Shown: one piece after another, positions 37,175 to 46,334 of the stretch
Layout of the letters: every line of letters begins with the position of its first letter
How positions within the stretch are numbered: the stretch's first letter is position 1
NCBI GenBank assembly: GCA_017640615.1
Contig: JAEPQK010000004.1
Location: 1 to 64,000 of the forward strand
From: Rhizobiaceae bacterium
GTDB taxonomy: Bacteria; Pseudomonadota; Alphaproteobacteria; Rhizobiales; Rhizobiaceae
Direction of reading: 5' to 3'
Length of the DNA: 64,000 nt
Translations under genes and position numbers: made by a program
The notes under the pieces: generated by a model
Seen by the model: the letters and a program-made list of their open reading frames with translations, nothing else
The model's database searches: none
What the model was told of the DNA's origin: nothing

Positions 37175-37369
37175 TTAGTAGAGCGATGTAAGTCCATCGC
37201 CAGCAATCAAGACGCCGAAAGCGGTTGCCACTGTCAGGATGAGAGCGATCGCTTCCTCGACGGCGGGGAGCGACATAAACCGAGGAGCTCTACCTGACGC
37301 GTCCAGCCTTATTGCACGTACGGCAAGCACAACTGCCAACAAAAGTGAAAATCCATACAAAGACTGCAT
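37175..37369 (-). CDS. Small two-helix membrane protein
   Basis: A 64-residue protein with two predicted membrane segments (about 3-20 and 38-58) separated by a basic loop. ATG 37369 is preceded by GGAGGG eight bases upstream, which argues for real translation. I recognise no family. It sits alone among gene remnants. Confidence 0.45.
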   Translation of the reverse strand: MQSLYGFSLLLAVVLAVRAIRLDASGRAPRFMSLPAVEEAIALILTVATAFGVLIAGDGLTSLY

Positions 37370-37961
37370 TTTGCAGCCCTCCAGCAGGAATGGTTATCGT
37401 CTGAAGTTAGGGTGCGGTAGAGCGGATGGGCGGCCGTCTAGCGTTACTCCGGCTTCATGGCGGCGCCCTTTGGCCAATCGACTGCTTCGAACAGTCATTG
37501 AGTTTGAGCGATAGCCTCAGATAGGGCAGGTTCGGGCGTGCTTCGTGCGTCCAACACCGGTTCGTAACACTATGCCGGAAGTTTTCTAATCCCACTACAG
37601 AAATCGGGAGGAGTTCAACCGCATGGCGCCATCATGAGCACCTTCGAATGACGACCCAGCATTGCTATTACAGTGACTTGGGCGGGAGCCGCGCGAAACC
37701 ATGCTTGATATGGAGATGCGTCAGGTGCGCTTCTCACCAGTGCCCGCTCTCCATTGTCACGATCTACAATCATGCGGGGTGGAAAAGCTATTCAGCGAAC
37801 AAGTGTCGTCAGTCGCACGTCGCGAAAGTTGGAGGCTGCACTGGAGTTCGCGTGTACGAGGGCGACACCCTGGTGGCCGAGGAGGAAAACTTTCACATGC
37901 TGTCGACCATGCCGTCTCGATTGAATTGCTGAGGAACCCGGAAGATCGCAGCGGATCCTAC
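37370..37961. other. No gene seen upstream of the small membrane protein
   Basis: About 590 bp in which the available frames on both strands lack family resemblance or good ribosome sites. It sits between convergently and divergently placed accessory genes. Confidence 0.4.
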
Positions 37962-38396
37962 CTACCGCGTGCCGTGCCCTTTTGCTGCACCCTTGCGCTT
38001 GCGCCCTAGTCCCATCGACTTCGCAAGCTTGGATCGCGTTGCCGCGTAAGACGGCGCAACCATCGGGTAGTCCGAGGGAAGACCCCACTTGGCGCGATAT
38101 TCGTCTGGTGTCATGTCGTAATGAGCGCCGAGATGCCGCTTTAGCGATTTGAACTTTTTCCCGTCCTCCAGGCAGATGATGTAGTCCTGTTGAACAGATC
38201 GCCTCACAGGCACGGCGGGTTTTGGCTTTTCTGCTTCTTTCGCCGCTTCGCCATCCGACAGCTTGGTGAGTGCTGCATGCACGGTCTCGATTAGATCTGG
38301 CAGGTTCGAAGCTTGAACCGGATTGTTCGACACATAGGCAGCAACGATATCCGTCACATGCTCGATCAGCCCTTCTTTGGTTATTGCGTCTGCCAT
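37962..38396 (-). CDS. mucR: MucR/Ros family zinc-finger transcriptional regulator
   Basis: A 144-residue regulator typical of Rhizobiales. It has an N-terminal helical oligomerisation region (VTDIVAAYVSNNPVQASNLPDLI) and the prokaryotic zinc finger CLEDGKKFKSLKRHLGAHYDMTPDEYRAKWGLP. The second ligand position is Asp instead of Cys, a known variation in MucR paralogues. GAAGGAAC lies a few bases before ATG 38396. MucR proteins bind AT-rich DNA and often repress their own gene. A tandem and inverted repeat lies 60-90 bp upstream. Confidence 0.92.
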   Translation of the reverse strand: MADAITKEGLIEHVTDIVAAYVSNNPVQASNLPDLIETVHAALTKLSDGEAAKEAEKPKPAVPVRRSVQQDYIICLEDGKKFKSLKRHLGAHYDMTPDEYRAKWGLPSDYPMVAPSYAATRSKLAKSMGLGRKRKGAAKGHGTR

Positions 38397-38456
38397 TGAA
38401 GTTCCTTCGGTTGCCCCACCCAAAGGCAATACGCGCCTGTCCTGGGGCTGACAACC

Positions 38457-38488
38457 GAGGGGGATACTGAGGGGGATACTGTATCCCC
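38457..38488. repeat. Tandem 12-bp repeat and palindrome upstream of mucR
   Basis: GAGGGGGATACT occurs twice in tandem (38457-38468 and 38469-38480). The second copy continues into the palindrome GGGGATAC-T-GTATCCCC (38472-38488). It is a possible regulatory element, or a hairpin if transcribed. Confidence 0.5.
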
Positions 38489-38690
38489 AAGGGATTGGGC
38501 GATATTCGGCTGCACATTGATGCTCATTGAAGAACATATTGGCTCGTTTTTCGAAGTCTCCGTTTTGTGATTAATGCACTTATCGTGCATCTCCACCCTG
38601 TAGTCCCTCCTCATCGTGCAAACTTCACATTGACCAATACAGTGCGCCGGATAAATTGGCTTGGGGCGCAGTTTTGGGGAGGGGGCTTCT

Positions 38691-39239
38691 ATGAAGCTTT
38701 TGTTCGGACGCGCTCAAAAAAGCGCGGTCTTTTCGCTCGTACCTTTGAGGCTGGGTACCGGCGTCATGTTCCACCTGCATGCAGAACTCGAGCTGGACGA
38801 GGAGGAGAAACAACTCCTCAAAAAGTACAAGTTCGAGCGGGCCGTCATCGTAGCATCAGACACGATGGACGATCTGAAGAAGTCGATCCGTCCGGCCGCT
38901 TTGGTCGCAATCGTAGCGTTCGGTCTGGCCTGGCTCCTGATGTCGCTTGGCGCAGCCATAGCAATCGCCTTCCTCGTCTTCTGTTTGATGACCGCGGTCT
39001 ATTTCAACGCAATGCGCGAACAGATACTGGTCAGTGACTTCCTCAATGGCGGACGCAGCTTTCCATGCGACAGCGTGGTCGAGCTGATCCACAAGGAAGC
39101 GTTCCTGGAAAACACCTGCGGCTATCTCAGGCAGGTTCTTGAAAGCGCCAAGCACTGGAACGATCGCGAGATCATTCCGATCGCCGCACTCGACAAGAAG
39201 GTCGCCAAGCTGATCGTCCTGCGTGGCTCCAGTGCCTGA
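38691..39239 (+). CDS. Membrane protein of unknown function, partner of ATPase
   Basis: A 182-residue protein. An N-terminal cytoplasmic part (about 70 residues, with the charged helix DEEEKQLLKKYKFERAV) is followed by a membrane hairpin over about 72-105 and a cytoplasmic C-terminal part (SVVELIHKEAFLENTCGYLR, WNDREIIPIAALDKKVAKLI). ATG 38691 follows GGGAGGGGG. No family recognised. It overlaps the ATPase gene by 17 bp, so the two are surely one operon; it may anchor the ATPase at the membrane. Confidence 0.75.
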   Translation: MKLLFGRAQKSAVFSLVPLRLGTGVMFHLHAELELDEEEKQLLKKYKFERAVIVASDTMDDLKKSIRPAALVAIVAFGLAWLLMSLGAAIAIAFLVFCLMTAVYFNAMREQILVSDFLNGGRSFPCDSVVELIHKEAFLENTCGYLRQVLESAKHWNDREIIPIAALDKKVAKLIVLRGSSA

Positions 39240-41364
39240 CTATCCGATCTATCGTGGCTTCGGTCTGCGCGGCACCTTCGAGCGGCTTGCAAAACGCACG
39301 CTCGATGAGGTCGGTAAGTCTGGCGCACGGCGCAAGATCGAAGCCATGTCGGTCCAGGCAGGGGAGCAATTGGCTGATGCCGGCTTGGACACCGAAGAAG
39401 GCATTCGGTCTTTGGCAAGACACGTTGCCATTGTCGCACTCTCGCAGCTCGCCGAAGACGACATCGACGTCACGGCCTGCGTCTACTTCGAGCCACTGGC
39501 CGGCGCCATCTACCGTCTCATCCAGTATGAAGAGCTCTTTGCTTTGCCGGAGGTCGCCACCGAGGGACTGGCAGCGCGATCGGCGATCTGGGAAGCAGAA
39601 GACGCCATTCTCAAACTGGCGGCCAGGCTTGACCAGATGGAGGAGGTAGCAGGCCTGCTCGCCGAGATGGTTACGGCGCTGATCGAGCCGTTGGTGTCGG
39701 TGGTACCTTCGCTTCTGACGCCGGCGCCGACGGATGACACCGACATCGTTTTCGACACACCGCTTCTCGACAATGTCGCTGAGCTGCCAGCAGCGGTCGA
39801 GAATATGGTTCAGCTTGCCTTCGCGCCGGATTGGGCGGAACTGGGCTTGACCGAAGCACTGAAGGCCAGGCTTGAGTACAACCTGCTGGCTGCCTCGGGT
39901 GCAGTGCCCGGCGAAGCGTCGATCCGCGACCGCTCGGTCAAGCTGCCGAGCCGCGCTCCGGCTATGCCGCCCGCTCAACTGCTCTCCACTTATCTTGGCG
40001 GCACGCCGCTCCCCGCGTTCTTTGAGGTCTCGGTTCCCATCGCGATTCCGCTTGAGACCCGCTTTGAACATCATCACATCGTCGCTGGCTCGGGTCACGG
40101 CAAAACCCAAGCACTTCAGACGCTCATTCTCCACGACCTCGATGCCGTTGCGAAGGGCGAGGCCACCATCGTCGTCATCGACAGCCAGGCCGACCTCATC
40201 AACACAATCGCCGGCATGCAGGTCTTTGCGCCAGGCGGTCCGCTTCACGATCGCATCTGCCTGATCGATCCGACCGATGTAGAATATCCCGTCGCGCTCA
40301 ACCTCTTCGATGTCGGGCAAAGCCGGCTCGGCGCCTATTCGCCACTTGATCGCGAACGGCTGACCAACTCCATTCTGGAACTCTACGATTTTGTCCTTGG
40401 GTCACTGCTTGATGCCGGCATGACGCAAAAGCAGACGATCATCTTCCGCTATATCACCCGCCTGCTGCTCCATATCCCCGGCGCCACCATCCACACTTTG
40501 CGCGAACTGCTCGAAGACGACGGCTACGATCGCTACCAGCAATACATAGCGAAGCTCACGGGCTCGGCGCGCGCCTTCTTCGACAATGAGTTCCGCGGCA
40601 AGGAGTTCGCCCAAACACGCCGCCAGGTTCTGCGCCGCCTTTACGGCATCCTCGAGAACCAGACCTTCGAACGCATGTTCTCGCATCCGAAGAACAAGCT
40701 CGATCTGTTCACCGAGATGAATGCCGGCAAGGTCATTCTCGTGAACACAGCCAAGGACCTACTTAAAGAGAACGGAACCGAGATATTCGGGCGCTTCTTC
40801 ATCGCCATGATTGCTCAGGCAGCCCAAGAGCGCGCAATCCTGCCGAAGGCCAAACGCCTTCCCACGCTCGTCTATGTCGACGAAGCAAGCGATTACTTCG
40901 ACCGCAACATCGGCATCATCCTGAGCCAAGCACGCAAGAACCGAGTAGGCATGATCCTGAGCCACCAATATCTTGGGCAGCTTGAGCCCAAACTGCACGA
41001 AGCAATCTCTGCCAATACGGCCATCAAGTTCGCCGGCGGCGTTTCCTCCAAAGACGCACGCGCCTTGGCAGGCGATCTCAGAACCGACGCCGGCATGATC
41101 GAGAACCAGGATCGGCTCTCATTCGCTGCATTCATCAATGGCGTGACCAAGCAGGCGGTCTCAGTGCGTATCGAGGCAGGGCGCATGGAGCGGGCGCCGC
41201 GCATGGACAGCGACGAGCGCCGAGAACTACGCGATCTCATGCGCGAGAAATACGCCGTGCACCACTCAGAGGTGGGCACCGCTGACGATGCGGACAGTGA
41301 AGAAACTGATACGAGCGACGGCACGGATGACCCTGATACCGGCGAGCCGATGCCCTGGGAGTAG
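39223..41364 (+). CDS. HerA/TraD-like AAA ATPase (T4SS coupling-protein type)
   Basis: A 713-residue protein with GTG start 39223 (GTG 39232 is an alternative). Residues 1-285 are helical and not recognised. The ATPase region has Walker A G289SGHGKT295, Walker B-like TIVVIDSQADL (about 315-325), a second acidic strand LVYVDEASDYFD (about 549-560) and LSQARKNRVGMILSHQYLGQL, the pattern of HerA/VirB4/TraD-type DNA-translocating ATPases. No relaxase or mating-pair genes are nearby, so conjugation is unproven. The last 40 residues are acidic and disordered. Confidence 0.82.
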   Translation: MAPVPDYPIYRGFGLRGTFERLAKRTLDEVGKSGARRKIEAMSVQAGEQLADAGLDTEEGIRSLARHVAIVALSQLAEDDIDVTACVYFEPLAGAIYRLIQYEELFALPEVATEGLAARSAIWEAEDAILKLAARLDQMEEVAGLLAEMVTALIEPLVSVVPSLLTPAPTDDTDIVFDTPLLDNVAELPAAVENMVQLAFAPDWAELGLTEALKARLEYNLLAASGAVPGEASIRDRSVKLPSRAPAMPPAQLLSTYLGGTPLPAFFEVSVPIAIPLETRFEHHHIVAGSGHGKTQALQTLILHDLDAVAKGEATIVVIDSQADLINTIAGMQVFAPGGPLHDRICLIDPTDVEYPVALNLFDVGQSRLGAYSPLDRERLTNSILELYDFVLGSLLDAGMTQKQTIIFRYITRLLLHIPGATIHTLRELLEDDGYDRYQQYIAKLTGSARAFFDNEFRGKEFAQTRRQVLRRLYGILENQTFERMFSHPKNKLDLFTEMNAGKVILVNTAKDLLKENGTEIFGRFFIAMIAQAAQERAILPKAKRLPTLVYVDEASDYFDRNIGIILSQARKNRVGMILSHQYLGQLEPKLHEAISANTAIKFAGGVSSKDARALAGDLRTDAGMIENQDRLSFAAFINGVTKQAVSVRIEAGRMERAPRMDSDERRELRDLMREKYAVHHSEVGTADDADSEETDTSDGTDDPDTGEPMPWE

Positions 41365-41792
41365 TTTAGGTATTCAGTTGGCGACCAAATACTGTGGACC
41401 TTGGTACTCCTACACGGCCATGCCGGCTGCAACGACAAGGGCAGCCGCGCGTCCCCAGCTCCCATCATTCATCAGGTGAGTAGCGAAAGTCTGCATAGAG
41501 CCCATAGACGTCGTTCGCGCCTGCAATGCGATTGGCAGCTTTGCGCCCCCTAATCAGCCACTGACGCAAACTTTACCTTGCCCAAAAGCGGACGTCGCTG
41601 GCGATGCGCGCGCCTTGCCGCAACTCACTTGAATCTGGCGGTGACGAGCTGCTGCGGCTCGTTCTCGAGCGTCGGGCGGAGGAGTTTAGCATCCGGTTGC
41701 TTGCCAGTGCATTTGGAAACCATCTTCAACGCATGGCCAACGCATTTTCGTGTTCGTTGGCAGCAGTTGCAACTATCCAGCACGAGAGCCAG
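41365..41792. other. Intergenic boundary, no gene seen
   Basis: The 430 bp between the ATPase gene and nagA contain no convincing gene. This is the likely edge between accessory DNA and the amino-sugar locus. Confidence 0.4.
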
Positions 41793-42941
41793 TCAGCCGA
41801 GCGGTGGTGATAACCAAACTCCTTGAACCAACAGTGAATCGGATAGGTGCACAAAATCCGATCGGGATCCTTGCGCAAAGCGGCCGCACATGTGGCCGAT
41901 GCCCAAGAAGTCCGCGGGATCGGCCGTCGCGCGGCGTAGCGCGTCCTCCACCGGTACGACCATACGCTCGACCATGAAGCGCACCGACGATCCCATGTCG
42001 ATGTCAGACCCCGCTAGGGTGCCGTCCTCAAGCATCAGTTTCGGACAGAAACCACTTCGGTCTCGACACACCGTCCGACCATGGAGCGGAAAAACATCCG
42101 CTTCGCTGCCGACGAGTGCCATCGCATCGGAAACGATGAACAGTCTGCCCGGTTCCTGCTTGGCATTTAGCGCGATCGTTAGGACGCGCGGATCGACATG
42201 ATGGCCGTCGGCGATGATGCCTCCCCAGACATCTGCCCGGGCCAGTGCGGCACCGACGAGGCCAGGTTCCCGATGGCTCAGCCCACTCATCGCGTTGAAC
42301 AAATGGGTCACTCCGTGCGCGCCGGCGTCGAAGAGCGCGTCGGCTTCGTCGGCCGTGCAATCGGCGTGACCCAGTGAAACGATCACTCCGGCACTGACCA
42401 GTTTCCGCACCGCCTCCGGCGAGGCTTGCGCGGGTGAAAGAGTGATCATCAGTACGCCAAGCCGCCGCCGTGCCTCGGCGTAGAGAGCGACGTCGTCATC
42501 CGATAGCGAGCGCATGAGATAGGCCGGATGGGCGCCCTTACGGGCCGGGTCGAGATGAGGCCCCTCCAGATGCAGGCCGACGACGCCCGGAATGTCCGTA
42601 GCCGCCACCGCCTCAATCGCGGCGAGCGTGCGCTCCTTGGTGTCGGTAATCAATGTCGGCAGCAGCGCGGTGGTGCCAAATGAGCGGTGCGCCTCGGCGA
42701 TGCGATGCAGCCCCTGCGGAGTAGGATCGTCGTTGAGCAGGATGCCGCCGCCGCCATTGACCTGAACGTCGACGAAGCCGGGCGCGACTATGCCGCCCTC
42801 AAGGCGCACGAGTTCCGCGCCTGGCGCCGGCTCGCCGGGCTCGATCGCGGCGACGCGTCCATCTTCCACGAGAAGATGGTGACCATCGCGAAAGGCAATA
42901 CCATCGAAGAGGCGCGCACCCGAAATGGCTGTCAAAGTCAT
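41793..42941 (-). CDS. nagA: N-acetylglucosamine-6-phosphate deacetylase
   Basis: A 382-residue amidohydrolase-superfamily enzyme that removes acetate from GlcNAc-6-P. Visible marks: IVAPGFVDVQVNGGGG at the first metal strand, GLHLEGPHLDPARKGAH with the metal Glu, VSLGHADCTADEADA, GVTHLFNAMSGLSHREPG and IIADGHHVDP with the second metal His, and the Asp in FIVSDAMAL. ATG 42941 overlaps the stop of the SIS gene (ATGA), so the pair is coupled. The motif set is complete. Confidence 0.95.
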   Translation of the reverse strand: MTLTAISGARLFDGIAFRDGHHLLVEDGRVAAIEPGEPAPGAELVRLEGGIVAPGFVDVQVNGGGGILLNDDPTPQGLHRIAEAHRSFGTTALLPTLITDTKERTLAAIEAVAATDIPGVVGLHLEGPHLDPARKGAHPAYLMRSLSDDDVALYAEARRRLGVLMITLSPAQASPEAVRKLVSAGVIVSLGHADCTADEADALFDAGAHGVTHLFNAMSGLSHREPGLVGAALARADVWGGIIADGHHVDPRVLTIALNAKQEPGRLFIVSDAMALVGSEADVFPLHGRTVCRDRSGFCPKLMLEDGTLAGSDIDMGSSVRFMVERMVVPVEDALRRATADPADFLGIGHMCGRFAQGSRSDFVHLSDSLLVQGVWLSPPLG

Positions 42942-43957
42942 CAAAGGGTCTCCGTCACCTTGCTCAGATTGGCCGGATGATCCGGATCGAGACCGCGCAG
43001 ACGCGCGGCTCGCTCAACTGCGCGATACCAAGCCAGCATGAACACGAGCGTGTCTGAGAACGGATGGCCGGTCGAGGGGGTCACGAGGCCGCCGGCAAGA
43101 TCGATGGTCGATATTGGCGTCACCGCGCCACCCAGTTCGCTTAGCCGTTCGATCGCGGCGAGCGTCCCCTTGCACGACGCATCGTCCGGAACGAAGACAA
43201 CGACCGGAAACTCCTCGCGGACAAGCTGCAACGGTCCGTGCATAAGCTCCGCCATTGAAAACGCCTCGGCATGCACCCCGGACGTCTCCTTCGCCTTGAG
43301 CGCGGCTTCGAGGGCGATGCCGAAGGCCGGCCCGCGACCGCTTACGTATAGTGAGCGCCCTTCTGCAAGCGTCTCGGCCAGTCGCGTATCAGCATCAACG
43401 GGAAGGGCTTCCAGCGCCTCCGGAAGGCGTTTGAGCCCGTCCAGCAACTCGGCGCTGCGCGCGGCTCGCGCCACAAGCAGGAGCAGCACGGCGCAGGATG
43501 CAATATAAGTCTTGGTCGCCGCAACGCTCGCTTCAATCCCTGCCCCGAGCGGAACCACGAAATCGGCGCCGCGCGCCAGCGGGCTATCGACCACGTTGAC
43601 GATAGCGACGGTCGTTGCGCCGCCGCGTGAAGCAGCATCCTGGAGCGCCAGGATGTCAGGACTTGCCCCGGATTGCGATACTGTGAAGTGGATACCCTCG
43701 CGCACCCTCAGTTCTGCTCCGTAGACCGACGCCACCGACGGGCCGATGGAAGCAACCGGACGGCCCAGCAGGATCTCGCTGGCATATTTGAACACCGTAA
43801 CCGCGTGGTCGGAAGAGCCGCGCGCGGCGGTTGTCAGCGGCCCAGGCGCATTCGCAAGCAGTCGGGCCACACGGTCAATCAATTCCGACTCCTGAGACAG
43901 CCGTCGGAGAACCGTCGCCGCTTCGTCTGTCTCGCGGCGCATATGTGTCTGGCTCAC
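42941..43957 (-). CDS. SIS-domain glucosamine-6-phosphate deaminase (NagB-II type)
   Basis: A 338-residue protein with two SIS domains and no glutaminase domain: TTAARGSSDHAVTVFKYASE, ISQSGASPD-like FTVSQSGASPDILAL, YVSGRGPAFGIALEAALKAKE and a C-terminal Lys tail (HPANLSKVTETL). Proteins of this form beside nagA deaminate GlcN-6-P to fructose-6-P. GTG 43957 is preferred because AGGAG lies seven bases upstream; ATG 43975 is in frame. Divergent from the transporter operon. Confidence 0.9.
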   Translation of the reverse strand: MSQTHMRRETDEAATVLRRLSQESELIDRVARLLANAPGPLTTAARGSSDHAVTVFKYASEILLGRPVASIGPSVASVYGAELRVREGIHFTVSQSGASPDILALQDAASRGGATTVAIVNVVDSPLARGADFVVPLGAGIEASVAATKTYIASCAVLLLLVARAARSAELLDGLKRLPEALEALPVDADTRLAETLAEGRSLYVSGRGPAFGIALEAALKAKETSGVHAEAFSMAELMHGPLQLVREEFPVVVFVPDDASCKGTLAAIERLSELGGAVTPISTIDLAGGLVTPSTGHPFSDTLVFMLAWYRAVERAARLRGLDPDHPANLSKVTETL

Positions 43958-44014
43958 GCTCTTTCTCCTCAACATCGCGACGAGGGTCGCCGCATCACAA
44001 GGTCATTTACACAG

Positions 44015-44040
44015 AATAGATTATGTTGTTATAACCTATT
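44015..44040. promoter_or_regulatory. Candidate GntR operator in the nag divergent promoter
   Basis: Arms AATAGATTAT (44015-44024) and ATAACCTATT (44031-44040) match at nine of ten positions around GTTGTT, and contain the palindrome GTTATAAC. The AT-rich site lies between the two nag operons, and a GntR/HutC regulator is encoded in the locus. Confidence 0.6.
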
Positions 44041-44088
44041 TGGGACGCACGTACACCACTTGTCATCACGATCCCTGGGAGAACGAAC

Positions 44089-45375
44089 ATGAATGCATTG
44101 TCGAGACTCGTGCTCGCGGCCGCCGCAGCGACCGCGCTTTCGCCCTTGTCGGCGCAGGCGCAGGACGTGCAGATCACCTACCTGACGCACTGGGCTCCCG
44201 ACACGGTTGCCCTGCTGGAAGACGCCGCCACCGCCTACAGTGCTGGCAATCCCGACGTTTCCATCTCGGTCCGCGCAGTGCCGTTCGGCGACCTGCTGAC
44301 AACGATTCGCTCCGGCGGCTCCGACGGCCCGACAATCGCCAGCATCTACGATCTGTGGCTGCCGGCTCTGGTCAAGGACGGCGTTGTGGCACCGGCTCCG
44401 GATTCAGTTGCAGCCGACGTCACCAGCAATTGGCCGGCGGGCATCGCCGCCGCGGCAAGTGTCAATGGCGAAGTTTACGGCATTCCCAACGAGATCAACG
44501 TTTATGCCCTGAACTATAATAAGAAGCTCCTCGAGGAGGCCGGAATCGCGAGTCCGCCCAGCACATGGGACGAACTGAAGGATGCCGCGGCCAAGCTCAC
44601 CGACGAATCGGTAGGGCGCCAGGGCTTCGGTGTGATCAACTCGTGGGCCGCCGGCGTCGTCCACCCGTTTTCGTCCCTGCTGGTCTCCAATGGCGGCCAG
44701 TTGATAGCGGACGGCGAGCCGCAGCTCGACAGCCAGCAGGCGCTGGAGACCTTTCAGCTATATGCGGATCTGATTGAAAGCGGCTCGACCGTTGCCGCGA
44801 TGGGCACGGCCGACGCCAATACCACCGGCCCATTCCTCGACAATTTCGTATCCGGCAAAACCGGCATGATCATCATGGCCAACTGGTGGGAAAGTGCGCT
44901 CAAGGGCGGCATGGGCGATTCGTTCGATAACATCGGGACGGCGCCGATCCCGGTCGGCCCGAGTGGCGATACCGCGCGCTCGATCTCGTACTCTTGGCAA
45001 ACGGTGGTGAATGCCGGCGCGGAGCCGGCACAGCAGGAGGCGGCTTGGGATTTTCTCGCATGGCTGAACGGGCCCGAGTCAGGCAAGAACGGTGCGTCCG
45101 CGATGGCCGACATTCTCCAGTCCATGGGCATCCTGCCGTCGCGCAGCTCCGACGTCGAAACCTATAAGGACGCGCTCGAACGACCCTTCCTCGAAGGCTA
45201 CGTCTCTACGCTCGCCAACGCACAGGGTTTCCCCATCGTGCTCGGTGGCCAGGAGTTTTCGGAAGCGCTGCAACAGACTCTCGAGCAGTTGCAGTACGGC
45301 CAGATCACGCCTGCAGAGGCACAGGCCAACGCACAGGCGGATGCCGTGTCGATCCTGGAGCGGGCCGCGCAGTAA
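44089..45375 (+). CDS. Sugar-binding protein of CUT1 ABC transporter
   Basis: A 428-residue exported protein with signal peptide (LVLAAAAATALSPLSAQA) and the family 1 solute-binding fold: QITYLTHWAPDTVALLEDAA, DGPTIASIYDLWLPALVKDG, VYGIPNEINVYALNYNKKLLEEAGI, GKTGMIIMANWWESAL and AWDFLAWLNGPESGKNG. GGGAGAAC lies just before the ATG. With nagA, NagB-II and a ROK kinase around it, the likely ligand is GlcNAc or a chito-oligosaccharide; the sequence alone does not fix it. Confidence 0.93.
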   Translation: MNALSRLVLAAAAATALSPLSAQAQDVQITYLTHWAPDTVALLEDAATAYSAGNPDVSISVRAVPFGDLLTTIRSGGSDGPTIASIYDLWLPALVKDGVVAPAPDSVAADVTSNWPAGIAAAASVNGEVYGIPNEINVYALNYNKKLLEEAGIASPPSTWDELKDAAAKLTDESVGRQGFGVINSWAAGVVHPFSSLLVSNGGQLIADGEPQLDSQQALETFQLYADLIESGSTVAAMGTADANTTGPFLDNFVSGKTGMIIMANWWESALKGGMGDSFDNIGTAPIPVGPSGDTARSISYSWQTVVNAGAEPAQQEAAWDFLAWLNGPESGKNGASAMADILQSMGILPSRSSDVETYKDALERPFLEGYVSTLANAQGFPIVLGGQEFSEALQQTLEQLQYGQITPAEAQANAQADAVSILERAAQ

Positions 45376-45440
45376 GTCCTCCCTGGGCTGGCCGGCGCGT
45401 GTGCTATCATGCCGCGCGCCGGCCCAAATCGAACGAGCAA

Positions 45441-46334
45441 ATGACACTCTCCCGATCACGCACTATCTGGGTGATGCTGACGCCTGCGGTCGCGCTGATC
45501 GGCGTGTTCATCCTCGTGCCGATGGTACTGACGATTTGGCTGTCGTTTCACGAGTGGTCGACGCAGACAGGTTTCGGCACCGCGAAATTTGTTGGCCTGC
45601 GCAACTTTGAGGACATTTTCGGGCCGATCTCGGTCGGACGTGACTTCAAGCGCGCCTATCTCAACACAGCCATTTATACCTGCCTCTCCGTGGCAATCAT
45701 CTTGCCGCTGTCAGTGCTGCTGGGCCTTCTCGTGCACCAGTCCCGCGTCACCGGCGGCAATGTCCTAAGAACGGTCCTGTTCTCGACCTACATGGTGCCG
45801 ATGATCGCGGTGGCGCTGGTCTGGTCGAAACTTTATTCGCCCACCGAAGGCCCCATCAACCAGATGCTGTCCTGGGTTGGCATTGGCCCGCAGCCCTGGC
45901 TGTCCTCGCCGGACACCGCATTGTTCTCCATCGTCATTCTCAATGTGTGGCAGCAGATTGGCTATTTTACTGTGCTCGTCATCGCAGGACTCACGCAGAT
46001 CCCCACCTCTCTCTACGAGGCGGCGCGGATCGACGGCGCAAACCGCATCCAGGGGTTCTTCGGCGTCACGCTGCCGCTTTTGCGGCGGACTCTCCTGTTC
46101 AGCACGGTCATCGGGGTGATCAACGCCGTGCAGGTCTTCGAGCCGGTGGCGCTGATCACGCAGGGCGGGCCGGCAAACGCAACCAACGTGCTGACGTTCC
46201 ATATTCGCCGCGTAGGCATCGAGCGCGCTCAAGGCGGCCTGGGTTCGGCGATGGCCGTCACACTAATGCTGTCGCTGATTGTTGCCATCATACTCATTTT
46301 TGCCCTCGCGCGGCAGAAGGAGGATCGTCGATGA
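45441..46334 (+). CDS. CUT1 ABC transporter permease 1
   Basis: A 297-residue MalF-like permease with six membrane segments and the EAA loop TSLYEAARIDGANRIQGFFGVTLP. ATG 45441 gives the usual short cytoplasmic N-terminus before LTPAVALIGVFILVPMV. Its stop overlaps the start of the second permease (ATGA at 46331). It forms the membrane heterodimer with that permease. Confidence 0.94.
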   Translation: MTLSRSRTIWVMLTPAVALIGVFILVPMVLTIWLSFHEWSTQTGFGTAKFVGLRNFEDIFGPISVGRDFKRAYLNTAIYTCLSVAIILPLSVLLGLLVHQSRVTGGNVLRTVLFSTYMVPMIAVALVWSKLYSPTEGPINQMLSWVGIGPQPWLSSPDTALFSIVILNVWQQIGYFTVLVIAGLTQIPTSLYEAARIDGANRIQGFFGVTLPLLRRTLLFSTVIGVINAVQVFEPVALITQGGPANATNVLTFHIRRVGIERAQGGLGSAMAVTLMLSLIVAIILIFALARQKEDRR

